Below, one piece after another: positions 43,090-51,742 of a stretch of 64,000 bases of DNA (its first letter is position 1; each line of letters opens with the position of its first letter). The DNA is taken from assembly GCF_963665245.1 (NCBI RefSeq), contig NZ_OY762267.1, positions 1,178,001 through 1,242,000 of the forward strand, in the 5' to 3' direction. Below the pieces are notes generated by a model, which worked only from the letters and a program-made list of their open reading frames with translations, did not search any database and had not been told where the DNA came from. This DNA comes from an uncultured Paludibaculum sp. Lineage in GTDB: Bacteria; Acidobacteriota; Terriglobia; Bryobacterales; Bryobacteraceae. The translations under genes and the position numbers were made by a program.

Positions 43090-44778
43090 ATGAAGCCGCA
43101 ACGCAACCGAATAGTCCGGTATAAGTATCTCGTTAGCGCATTAATCCTGGCAATCGGCACGGCGGCCGCCCAGCCGGAGCGCAACGGTTCCATTGCGGGA
43201 CAGGTAGTGAACGCCGCGACAGGCGCGCCGCTGAACCGGGTGACTGTGAACATTATGGTGGAAGGCCGGCCGAATATTCGCGGCATGGCGCCGACGGCCG
43301 CCGATGGCAATTTCGTGCTGCGCGCGCTGCCGCCCGGCGAATATGTGATCCACGCGTCGAAAGCCGGATATGCCGGAATGACCTATGGCGCCCGCCAGCC
43401 CGAGTCCCCGGGCCAAGTCATCATCCTGGGCCCGAACGAGAACAAATCGGGGCTCGTGATTCGCCTCTGGCGCTACAGCACCATCGCAGGCACCGTCATC
43501 GGCGCAGGGGGCGGCCTCCCTACGGGATCGTCCGTCACGGCGTACCGCCAGGAGTTCCCACGCGGCAAACCAGGCTGGGTCCGCAAACGAGACAGCCCCA
43601 TTGACGACCGGGGGCGGTACCGCCTCTCGAACCTCCAGCCCGGTCGTTACATCGTGTCCGCCAGGCAGATCGTTGAACCCGCCCAATATGCAAACGCGCC
43701 CCGTTCGCCCGAGGAGCCCGACCTGCAACCGGTGCCGGCAGTCACGTACCATCCCTCCAGCGTGATCCAGCAGGAAGCCGTTGCCGTGGATCTTGCGCCT
43801 GGCGCCACGGTGCGCGATATCGACATCGCCGTGCAGGCCCTGACGCCCACCAGGCTGAGTGTCCGAACGCAGCTGCCGCCCGGGGTCAATCAGGAACCCA
43901 CCAGACCTGTGGAAGGTCAACCATACCGGCCCGGGTTCTACGCACCGGTCTGGATCCGGGACGTTGCCAGTGGACCGGCGGCCCCACTACAAAGCATCAC
44001 CGCCAACGCGAGGCCGACGCCTATGCCGCTGGCCCTGCTGCCGGGCCGGTACCGGCTTTCGAGCTCGGCCGAATTCGAAGGGAAGTGCTATGCGGCTCAA
44101 CAGGAAGTGACTCTGGCCGGAGGGCTGGTCGAGGTCGAGCTGGTGTACGCACCCTGCATCAATCTGGCCGGCCACCTGCGAATTGTCGGTCCAGGCTCGC
44201 ATGCCGGCGCCGGCCTGCGTGTGGATCTGGTGCCGGGCGAACCGGTGCCCACCTGGGCCAGGAGCGCCGAAGTGCAACCGGACGGCTCCTTTGTGATCAA
44301 GAATGTCCCACCCGGCATCTGGGATATCGGAGCACGCCCTGTGCCTCGGGACGGCTATGTGCAGTCGATGATGCTGGGCAAACTGGATGTCCTCACTCAA
44401 GAGATGGTCATCACTACGGAGACCAGCGATTCCCTGGAGATTGTGCTGAGCACCCGCGCGGCGCAACTTCGCGGCCGTGTGGAGGGCGGCCTCGCGACGG
44501 CGGTCCTGGCCGCGCCGCAGGGTGAAGCGGCACGTGTCCTCTCCTTCTACGGGCTGTCCGGAGTGGACGAAAAGGGGGAGTTCGAGATCCGCAACCTCAC
44601 GCCCGGCTCCTACCGGATCTACGCCTTCGAATCGATGACTCCACTTGCCTGGTTCGATCCGGAGTTTCTGAAGGGCTATCCGGGTCAAGGCACGCTGGTG
44701 GAACTGGCGGAGGGGCAGGCTCCGGACATCAAAGTGACGGCGATCCCGGGCGCCGCGGCAGAAAGGCGGACCCAATAG
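43090..44778 (+). CDS. Cassette 2 A protein
   Basis: 562 residues. The start ATG 43090 gives MKPQRNRIVRYKYLV..., about eight residues longer than A5/A6, whose start aligns with the VRYK here. AAGGA stands just before the ATG. Signal peptide ends in AAAQPERN. Domain order as in A1: SIAGQVVNAATGAPLNRVTVNI, then PPGEYVIHASKAGYAG, GPNENKSGLVIRL, further PGRYIVSAR and PGRYRLSS turns and the terminal VRLGRVEGG-type domain with AVLAAPQGEA... YRIYAFESMTPLAWFDPEFL. Cysteines at about 333 (GKCYAAQ) and 356 (PCINLAG) could form a disulfide. Followed directly, without a gap, by B2. Confidence 0.9.
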   Translation: MKPQRNRIVRYKYLVSALILAIGTAAAQPERNGSIAGQVVNAATGAPLNRVTVNIMVEGRPNIRGMAPTAADGNFVLRALPPGEYVIHASKAGYAGMTYGARQPESPGQVIILGPNENKSGLVIRLWRYSTIAGTVIGAGGGLPTGSSVTAYRQEFPRGKPGWVRKRDSPIDDRGRYRLSNLQPGRYIVSARQIVEPAQYANAPRSPEEPDLQPVPAVTYHPSSVIQQEAVAVDLAPGATVRDIDIAVQALTPTRLSVRTQLPPGVNQEPTRPVEGQPYRPGFYAPVWIRDVASGPAAPLQSITANARPTPMPLALLPGRYRLSSSAEFEGKCYAAQQEVTLAGGLVEVELVYAPCINLAGHLRIVGPGSHAGAGLRVDLVPGEPVPTWARSAEVQPDGSFVIKNVPPGIWDIGARPVPRDGYVQSMMLGKLDVLTQEMVITTETSDSLEIVLSTRAAQLRGRVEGGLATAVLAAPQGEAARVLSFYGLSGVDEKGEFEIRNLTPGSYRIYAFESMTPLAWFDPEFLKGYPGQGTLVELAEGQAPDIKVTAIPGAAAERRTQ

Positions 44779-46533
44779 ATGCGCAGCCTGCTGCTTTCCC
44801 TCTGCTGCTGCCTGGCAGCCGGGGCGCAGAATCCAGGGTACATTGGGGCCCAGGCCGCGGAGCAACCGCAGCAGCCGCCGGGCTCGCTGAGCGGCAGTGT
44901 AGTGGACGCGGTGACCGGAGAGCCAGTGCGGGGCGCCTCCGTTCAGCTGCTGCACTACGGCCGGGGCGGGATGTCCAACCTAAAGGTGGATGGTGCCGGA
45001 CAGTTCTCCGCAGCGGATCTGCAGCCGGGCCAATACGCGGTACAGGTGAATCACCAGGCCTATCCGGGGCCGCTGGGCGTGACGCCAGCCGCCGTCATGG
45101 TGCAGGTGGAATCCGGCAAGGCAACCACGGGCGTGGTGATCAAACTGCCCCCTGGAGGCACGATCTCGGGCCGGATCCTGAGCGATGACGGGGAACCGCT
45201 GATGAACTGCACCCTCTCGCTCACCACAGTGCCGCTCGGCGGCCTGCCGGTGCGCCAGGGTGGATTTGGCCAGACGAACGACGAGGGTGAGTTTCGCATT
45301 GCGTCCATCGCCCCCGACCGGTATCTACTGTGGACGCGGTGCGGCGAGGCCCTGCCCGTGGAGCGCCTGCTGGATAGGACCGGGCCCGAGGGCCTGGACC
45401 CCGGCGCCGGCTGGCGGCCGAGTTTCTATCCGGACAGCCCAACGAGGAGTGGAGCCACCTCCATCGCGGTGGTCTCCGGCGCCAACATCGAACTGGAGCT
45501 GAGCATGAAAGCAACGCCCGTCACCACGGTGAGGGGCGTGGTGGTTACACCCGCGGGAGCCGCGGCGCCGGAGGTTTACCGTGTCCTGCTGGAGCCGGAA
45601 GACACTGCCACTGGACGCAATCTCAGCCTGGAGCATTCGGTCCAGGGAAAGTCGGGGCGATTCCGCATTACGATGGTGCCGCCCGGCACCTACCGTGTGA
45701 GAGCGATTCCACTTGGGCAGAGATCTCAGCCTGCGTGGTATGGATCGCGGACGATCACGGTCGGGACAACCCCGCCGCCGCCGATCCGCCTGCAGATGGA
45801 GCCGGCGATCAGGATCTCAGGGAGAGTGGAAGACCCGCGGACAGAAGAGGGAGCCACCGCTCGGCCGGCCCCCCGCATGCGCATCGGGTCTTTCGCAGAT
45901 CTGCCTGCCCCGGAGTCGCCCAAAGGCTCGATCTCCTTTACGGAAATCGACACACGGCAGCAATCCCAGGAGATTCGCAACGCGCAGGTCAAGGCAGCGG
46001 ACGGGACGTTTGAAGTAGAAGGGTTGACGCCGGGCAGATGGCGCGTGGAATATCGCTCCTTCCGGGGCCCGGCCTGGATCGAGTCCATGCAATACGGCGA
46101 GGCGCCGAACGACGGCCAGAGCATTGAAGTTGCGCAAGGCGGGGCGTCTCCGCTGCTGATTCAGTTAGGGGGCAAATCGGCCGAACTGCGCTACGAATTG
46201 AAGGGGGCGGGCGTCGCATCGAAAACGACCTGGGCGATCCAGGCAATTCGCGCTGACGGGCCCGCGACCATGGGAGTCAATGTCATCGGTAGCATCGTGC
46301 GGGGCCAACCCATGCTGGGGCAACCGCTCGCTCCGGGCCGGTATTACATCTTCGCGGTGGAAGCCATGCTTGGCGGCAGCCTGGTCAACGACCGGGTGAA
46401 CCAATTGCTGCTGCGCGAACTGAAGGTGGTCGAAGTTGCGGCTGGCCGCGAGCAGACCATTGAGGTCCCGTGCTTTACCCAGGAAGAAATCCGGCAGAAG
46501 ATAGCAGCTTTTCTCGCCGACGATGTCCGCTAA
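44779..46533 (+). CDS. Cassette 2 B protein
   Basis: 584 residues. ATG 44779 follows the A2 stop with no base between. Signal peptide LLLSLCCCLAAGAQ. GSLSGSVVDAVTGEPVRGASVQL and QPGQYAVQVNHQAYPGPLGV define the first domain. The three family cysteines are in EPLMNCTL, RCGEALPVER and VPCFTQEEI. A segment of about 30 residues (PRTEEGATARPAPRMRIGS) between domains differs in each B protein and looks like a flexible, variable loop. The end, EEIRQKIAAFLADDVR, is a short helix as in the other B proteins. Function unknown. Confidence 0.9.
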   Translation: MRSLLLSLCCCLAAGAQNPGYIGAQAAEQPQQPPGSLSGSVVDAVTGEPVRGASVQLLHYGRGGMSNLKVDGAGQFSAADLQPGQYAVQVNHQAYPGPLGVTPAAVMVQVESGKATTGVVIKLPPGGTISGRILSDDGEPLMNCTLSLTTVPLGGLPVRQGGFGQTNDEGEFRIASIAPDRYLLWTRCGEALPVERLLDRTGPEGLDPGAGWRPSFYPDSPTRSGATSIAVVSGANIELELSMKATPVTTVRGVVVTPAGAAAPEVYRVLLEPEDTATGRNLSLEHSVQGKSGRFRITMVPPGTYRVRAIPLGQRSQPAWYGSRTITVGTTPPPPIRLQMEPAIRISGRVEDPRTEEGATARPAPRMRIGSFADLPAPESPKGSISFTEIDTRQQSQEIRNAQVKAADGTFEVEGLTPGRWRVEYRSFRGPAWIESMQYGEAPNDGQSIEVAQGGASPLLIQLGGKSAELRYELKGAGVASKTTWAIQAIRADGPATMGVNVIGSIVRGQPMLGQPLAPGRYYIFAVEAMLGGSLVNDRVNQLLLRELKVVEVAAGREQTIEVPCFTQEEIRQKIAAFLADDVR

Positions 46534-46594
46534 TCCCGCACGGCCAGCTCGCCAATCCGTCAGAATTCGGTGGAACCATTTGGCCCGCGGAGCA

Positions 46595-46603
46595 TGTCAA
46601 AGT
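46595..46603 (+). promoter_or_regulatory. Variant extended -10 of cassette 3
   Basis: TGTCAAAGT replaces TGTCATAGT, at the same relative place, followed by AATG. The box is one base weaker than in cassettes 1, 2, 5 and 6. Confidence 0.4.
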
Positions 46604-46635
46604 AATGTTCACAATTCGCCGCCGAGGCGCATGCT

Positions 46636-48276
46636 ATGGACCGATACAAGATCGCCACAATCCTACTCGTCCTGGCAGCCGCCCCGGCCGCCGCTCAACC
46701 GGAGCGCACCAGCTCGATTGCGGGCCGGGTGGTGGACGCGACAACCGGCGTGCCCCTGCGCCGGGCTGCGGTGACGATCTCAATGGACGACCGCTCCGAT
46801 GTGCGGGGTATGTCGCCCACCGGTGATGACGGCGAGTTCCTGCTGCGCGCCCTGCCGCCCGGACGCTTCCGGATTCAGGCCGCCAAACCCGGCTACGCAA
46901 CGATGTGCTACGGAGCCAGCCAGCCGGATAAAGCCGGCCAAGTCGTTGAGCTCGCCCCCAGTGAAAGCAAATCCGGCCTTGTCATCGGACTCGTACCCCT
47001 TGGCGCAATCAGCGGCAGCGCACGATCCGCCGACGGCTCCGCAATGATGCGCGGCTTGGTCCAAGCCTACAGATACGATTCGGCCCGCGAGAAACCGGCC
47101 TGGGTGGCCGTGGGCCGCGCCGACCTGGACAATCGCGGCCGCTTCCGCCTCTTCGGCCTGCGTCCCGGACGGTACATCGTGCGAGTTACTCCATCGACTC
47201 TCCCGGAGTTTCCCGATAGCCGGGAACCCGGCCCGAAGGTCGCCCCCGCTTACTATCCATCCAGTGTGTCGGAGGCGGATGCGGTCGCGCTGGATCTGGG
47301 TCCAGGCGCCGAAATAACCGGAGCGGATGTGTCCCTCCAGCCGGTTGTGCCCGCCTGGATCAGCGTTCTCGTGCAACTGCCGCCCGGCATCGAGCCGGCG
47401 CCAGCCGGCACTCCCGCATCCCAGCCAAAGCCGGCACCGATCTTCACTGTCTGGATCACCCCGGCGGACAGCTCCGATGGGGACCCCACTCAAACTTTCG
47501 TGGCGGATTCACGGCAGTGGACGAAATCGAATCCCCTGGTTCCCGGCCGCTATGTGGTCACGGGCCTGGGCATCGTGGAAGGCAAACGCTACGCGGCACG
47601 CCAGGAGGTGAACGTGACGGGAGGCATCTCACAATTGAGCCTGCCTTTCCGTGCCGGAGTCGACCTCAAGGGTCGAGTGCACTTCGTCGGATCTCCACCC
47701 GTCGATGCAACAAAGATGAGCCTGATGGTAATCTCGGCGGAACTGGGTTCGCTGCGGGTGAGCGCAGGCTCTATCAGCCCCGAGGGCTTGTTCCGCCTCA
47801 TCGACGTGCCCCCGGGCCGTTGGAGCATCTTCAGCGACTCCATACCAAGGAACGGCCATTACAGGTCCATGACCATGGGCAGCAAGGACGTCCGCAGAGG
47901 CATGCTAATCACACCCGAAACTCGAGAGGACTTGGACATCGTGATCACCGCAGGGCCCGCCCCTCTGGTCGGTCAGGTGGAACAAGGAGTGGCCACCGTC
48001 GTGCTCGCCGCTCCGCAGGGAAGCCTGGCGGGCATCCAGCAATTCTACGCCACCGCGCCCGTGGACAAGGCCGGCCATTTCGAATTCCTTGGCCTGGAGC
48101 CCGTCGGCTACAAGCTCTATGCTTTCGAGGAACTCGCCCCGCAGGCATGGCTCGACCCCTGGTTTCTCAAGGAATACGAAAGCGTCAGCGTGCATGTCCA
48201 GGTCACGGAAGACGCCCTGCCGCAATTCAAACTGAAGGCCATTCCCCGAACTTCCCCAGAAAGGAAGGGGCGCTGA
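46636..48276 (+). CDS. Cassette 3 A protein
   Basis: 546 residues from ATG 46636, with GAGG eight bases upstream, so this copy has a normal leader. MDRYKIATILLVLAAAPAAAQ is the signal peptide. First domain SSIAGRVVDATTGVPLRRAAVTI with PPGRFRIQAAKPGYATM; the otherwise conserved NENKSGL reads SESKSGL. Later turns are PGRYIVRV and PGRYVVTGL; the last domain has ATVVLAAPQGSLAGIQQFYA and YKLYAFEELAPQAWLDPWFL. Both cysteines of the possible disulfide are missing (GKRYAARQ; RAGVDLKG). The ending ERKGR is basic, like that of A1. Two bases overlap neither neighbour: one base separates it from B3. Confidence 0.9.
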   Translation: MDRYKIATILLVLAAAPAAAQPERTSSIAGRVVDATTGVPLRRAAVTISMDDRSDVRGMSPTGDDGEFLLRALPPGRFRIQAAKPGYATMCYGASQPDKAGQVVELAPSESKSGLVIGLVPLGAISGSARSADGSAMMRGLVQAYRYDSAREKPAWVAVGRADLDNRGRFRLFGLRPGRYIVRVTPSTLPEFPDSREPGPKVAPAYYPSSVSEADAVALDLGPGAEITGADVSLQPVVPAWISVLVQLPPGIEPAPAGTPASQPKPAPIFTVWITPADSSDGDPTQTFVADSRQWTKSNPLVPGRYVVTGLGIVEGKRYAARQEVNVTGGISQLSLPFRAGVDLKGRVHFVGSPPVDATKMSLMVISAELGSLRVSAGSISPEGLFRLIDVPPGRWSIFSDSIPRNGHYRSMTMGSKDVRRGMLITPETREDLDIVITAGPAPLVGQVEQGVATVVLAAPQGSLAGIQQFYATAPVDKAGHFEFLGLEPVGYKLYAFEELAPQAWLDPWFLKEYESVSVHVQVTEDALPQFKLKAIPRTSPERKGR

Positions 48277-48277
48277 C

Positions 48278-49981
48278 GTGCGCTGCTCAATCCTGCTGTG
48301 CCTGCTGTTGCTCCCCGCCGCGGCCCAGACATCGCCAATCGGCCAACCAGGCGGAGAGTCGCGCTCGCCCCGGCCGTTGGGCTCTGTCAGCGGCCGCATC
48401 CTGGACGCCTACACTGGCGAGCCGGTTGCCGGCGCCAGGGTGATGGCCTTCAACCTCCGCGCCCCGGGGCCGATGGTGGCAGGAATGAGCAACGCCGACG
48501 GACGGTTCTCCCTGGCTGGCCTGCCGCCCGGTCCCCAGTATGTGCAGGCGATGCATCCGAACTACCCTGGCCTGCTCGGCCTGCCGCAGGGAGGAGTCTA
48601 TATCGGTGTCCAACCGGACAGGGAAACCACGGATGTCGCGGTGAAGCTCTTACCGGCCGGAGTCGCTTCGGGCCGGGTGCGGGACGACAGCGGCGAACCG
48701 ATCTGCAACTGCGTGGTGATCCTCACGCAGGCCCAGATGGGCAATTCACAGCCCCAGGTCATCGCCTCGGGAACCACCGATGACAGAGGAGAGTTCCGCC
48801 TCGCCCCCATCCCGCCTGACCGCTACGTGCTGTCGACCGAGTGCACGGCGAGACTCCCCGAAGAATACCCACTGGACGTCGTAGGACCGTATGGCATGGA
48901 GCCCCGGGAGGCCTGGCCACGTGTCTACTATCCGGGCAGCCGGACCCGGGCTGGCGCCACCGAATTCGGAGTCGCGCCCGGGGGTGAACAGAAGATCGAG
49001 TTCCGTCTCAAGCGCCAACGGGTGGGCAACCTCAGAGGCGTTCTGACTCCCATACCTGCCGGCACCTGGAGCGACCCACCCAGAATCTACCTCGTGCCCT
49101 CCGCGCCAGAAGAATCCGCGAACTACAAGGTTACGGGTATCAACCGGGGGAACAATTCCTTCTACTTCCAATCCGTCCCTCCGGGCAGCTACGAGCTAAA
49201 GGCCTCAGCCCAACGCGGGAGTCGGGAATCCGCAAGCTTCGCCAGCTTGCATTTCACCATGGGCCCGGCCACGCCGCCGCCCGTCACGCTGCAACTGCAC
49301 CCCACGATGGTCGTGAAAGGAAAAGTCGACGCTCCGCCCCAAGCACTCGCCGGTACAGGCCAAGGGAAATCCATCTCTTACGTGACCCTGAATCCGCCGA
49401 CGTTCTCCGAGCATATGCTAGCCCTCAGCGGGACAATCGACACGCGGGACGGGTCTTTCCAGATAGCCGGAGTGACACCCGGCCGCTGGACGATAGGCTA
49501 CGGCTCCAGCCTCGGACCAACCTGGATCGAAGCCATGCAATTTGGCGGTACACCCGTGAACGGCCGGACGATCGAAGTTACCGCCGATTCGTCCGCCGAA
49601 CTGCGCCTCAGCATTAGCAGCAAGTTCCCCACCGCTCAGCTCGAATTGCAGATGCGCTCGGCGTCTCCTGACACCTATTGGATGGTCCAGGCCCTCCGAG
49701 CAAGCGGCTCCATAATAGAGCGTCCCGTCCAGGCCGGCTCGGGCTTCGCCGGCGAAAAGCTCAGATGGGGACTTTTACCACCCGGCCAATACTATGTATC
49801 CGGAGTACCGCAGTCTTATAGCGGCGAGATGATCAACCAGCGCCTCGCCGAACTCCTTCGCCGTGAATTACAGCCAGTGGAAATCCCCTCGACCAGCGGG
49901 AAAGCGATTTCCGTCCCGTGTTTCTCCTACGAAGAAATTCAGCGTATTGCGACGGCCTACATCACAGGAGAAGCGCAGTGA
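48278..49981 (+). CDS. Cassette 3 B protein
   Basis: 567 residues from GTG 48278, one base after the A3 stop. MRCSILLCLLLLPAAAQ is the signal peptide. GSVSGRILDAYTGEPVAGARVMAF opens the first domain and LPPGPQYVQAMHPNYPGLLGLPQGG closes it. Cysteines in EPICNCVVIL (an extra Cys precedes the conserved one), STECTARLPEEY and VPCFSYEEI. The C-terminal part has PGRWTIGYGSS and PPGQYYVSGVPQSYSG, ending in IQRIATAYITGEAQ. No catalytic motif seen. The family pattern is intact, so the gene is probably functional. Confidence 0.9.
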   Translation: MRCSILLCLLLLPAAAQTSPIGQPGGESRSPRPLGSVSGRILDAYTGEPVAGARVMAFNLRAPGPMVAGMSNADGRFSLAGLPPGPQYVQAMHPNYPGLLGLPQGGVYIGVQPDRETTDVAVKLLPAGVASGRVRDDSGEPICNCVVILTQAQMGNSQPQVIASGTTDDRGEFRLAPIPPDRYVLSTECTARLPEEYPLDVVGPYGMEPREAWPRVYYPGSRTRAGATEFGVAPGGEQKIEFRLKRQRVGNLRGVLTPIPAGTWSDPPRIYLVPSAPEESANYKVTGINRGNNSFYFQSVPPGSYELKASAQRGSRESASFASLHFTMGPATPPPVTLQLHPTMVVKGKVDAPPQALAGTGQGKSISYVTLNPPTFSEHMLALSGTIDTRDGSFQIAGVTPGRWTIGYGSSLGPTWIEAMQFGGTPVNGRTIEVTADSSAELRLSISSKFPTAQLELQMRSASPDTYWMVQALRASGSIIERPVQAGSGFAGEKLRWGLLPPGQYYVSGVPQSYSGEMINQRLAELLRRELQPVEIPSTSGKAISVPCFSYEEIQRIATAYITGEAQ

Positions 49982-50079
49982 ATAAGGTCGGTGCAATTGG
50001 CTCGAGTATCCGCGAGAATTTGTATTCCGGTTCCCGGTGTCCTGGCACATGCTGAGCAATTGAAGGGAAAGGCGGTGAA

Positions 50080-51741
50080 GTGTCAAGGTCCGGTTCTGCT
50101 GCATTCGTAATTTTCGTGGTAGCCGCCTCGGCCGCAGCCCAACCCGAGCGCACCAGCTCCATCGCGGGCCGGGTGGTGGATGCGACCTCCGGCGCGCCCC
50201 TACGCCGGGCGGCGGTGACCATCATTCTCGACGGCCGCAGAGACGTGCGTGGAATGGCGCCTACCGATGCCGATGGCCAATTCCTGCTTCGGCTGCTGCC
50301 GGCAGGCCGTTACCGGATCGAGGTCTCCAAACTCGGCTACGCCGTCATGAACTACGGAGCCAGGTTCCCGTCCAATCCAGGCCAGATTGTGACGGTGGGC
50401 CCCAACGAGAACAAGTCCGGGCTCATCATTCGGCTCCCGCTATTGGGCGCGATCAGTGGGAGTATCGTTGCGGCCGGCGGGGGCCCGGCCAAGGGCGCAT
50501 TCGTCCAGGCATACCGGCGCATCTACCGACGCGGCCAGTTGGATTGGAGCCCCGAAGGCAGCGCGAGAACCAATAATGCGGGCCAGTATCGGATCATCCA
50601 TTTGCCGGCCGGACACTACATCGTATCGGCCCGGCAGAGCGAGGCGCCCCCAGACGACAAGCCCACGCCGGCGGTTCGCCCGGAGCCGGCTCCGCGGCAA
50701 GTTCCGGCACTCACCTTCCATCCCGCCACGCCGGTTCGAGGCGAGGCCACTCCTATCCTGCTGGGTACGGCCGGTGAGGCGATGGGCATCAATGTGTCGA
50801 TCCAGGAGATGGAACCGATCCGGCTGAGCCTCCCGTTCTTCGGACTGCCCGGCGGGAGCAGCCCGTTTGTCCAGCGAGCCAATGGGGCGCTCACAGCGCG
50901 CCCATTCATCCCCGCACGAATCCGGGAAGTGAACGGAGAATCGGGGTACCGGCTGCAAATCGCGGCAGGCCCCGAGCGGCGCTTCGAGACGCTTGCGCTG
51001 GCACCAGGGAGATATGTGATTGCGAGCGCCACCGAGGCAGCGGGCGTACTCTATTCGGCCCGCCAGGAAGTGAACCTGACAGGCGGCACCCTCGAAGTGC
51101 CTCTCTACTTTCGAGCGGCCCCGGCCGTAAAGGGCCGCGTCCGGCTGGAAGGCCCGAACGGTGGAGACCTGTCCAGGATGCGGGTCCGGCTGACCGGCTC
51201 CGAAACCGGCATCCTGCGCATGGAATCCGCAAAGGTGCAGTCTGACGGTTCGTTCTCGATCCCAGCGGTTGCTGCCGGCATGTGGGAACTGGCGGTGGAT
51301 GCCATCCCCCCGGGCGGCCACATCAAATCGGCCACCCTCGGCCGGACCGATGTCCTGACCGGAGAACTCCTGGTCATTAATGACAACCGCGACCCGTTGG
51401 AGATTGTGGTGAGCATGGTGAGCGCTCAACTCCGGGGCCGTGTGGACGACCGCCGAGCGACCGTGGTCCTTGCCGCCCCACAGGGAGACCGGGCCGGAAT
51501 GCCGCGTTTCCATTCGACGGTTGGCCTGGATGAGGAGGGCAGCTTCGAGTTCCGCGCTTTGCCCCCGGGCGCATACACAATCTACGCGTTCGAAGAACTG
51601 GCCCCGCAGGCATGGCTTGATCCGGAGTTCCTGCCGCACTACGCAGGGCTGGGCACGCCCGTGGAATTGCGCGAAGGCCGGGCTCCGGAGATCGTCGTCA
51701 AAACGATAGTGGGCTCCACCGCCACGAGAAGGGTGCAGTGA
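50080..51741 (+). CDS. Cassette 4 A protein
   Basis: 553 residues from GTG 50080 (MSRSGSAAFVIFVVAASAAAQ signal), with a purine-rich AAGGGAAAGG upstream. Unlike other cassettes the upstream region has lost the TGTCATAGT box (TGTCCTGGC at 50038-50046), so transcription may come from elsewhere, such as read-through from B3. Domain content as in A1-A3: SSIAGRVVDATSGAPLRRAAVTI, PAGRYRIEVSKLGYAVM, GPNENKSGLIIRL, and the final ATVVLAAPQGDRAGMPRFHS plus YTIYAFEELAPQAWLDPEFL. The cysteine pair is absent (GVLYSARQ; RAAPAVKG). One base separates it from B4. Confidence 0.9.
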   Translation: MSRSGSAAFVIFVVAASAAAQPERTSSIAGRVVDATSGAPLRRAAVTIILDGRRDVRGMAPTDADGQFLLRLLPAGRYRIEVSKLGYAVMNYGARFPSNPGQIVTVGPNENKSGLIIRLPLLGAISGSIVAAGGGPAKGAFVQAYRRIYRRGQLDWSPEGSARTNNAGQYRIIHLPAGHYIVSARQSEAPPDDKPTPAVRPEPAPRQVPALTFHPATPVRGEATPILLGTAGEAMGINVSIQEMEPIRLSLPFFGLPGGSSPFVQRANGALTARPFIPARIREVNGESGYRLQIAAGPERRFETLALAPGRYVIASATEAAGVLYSARQEVNLTGGTLEVPLYFRAAPAVKGRVRLEGPNGGDLSRMRVRLTGSETGILRMESAKVQSDGSFSIPAVAAGMWELAVDAIPPGGHIKSATLGRTDVLTGELLVINDNRDPLEIVVSMVSAQLRGRVDDRRATVVLAAPQGDRAGMPRFHSTVGLDEEGSFEFRALPPGAYTIYAFEELAPQAWLDPEFLPHYAGLGTPVELREGRAPEIVVKTIVGSTATRRVQ

Positions 51742-51742
51742 C

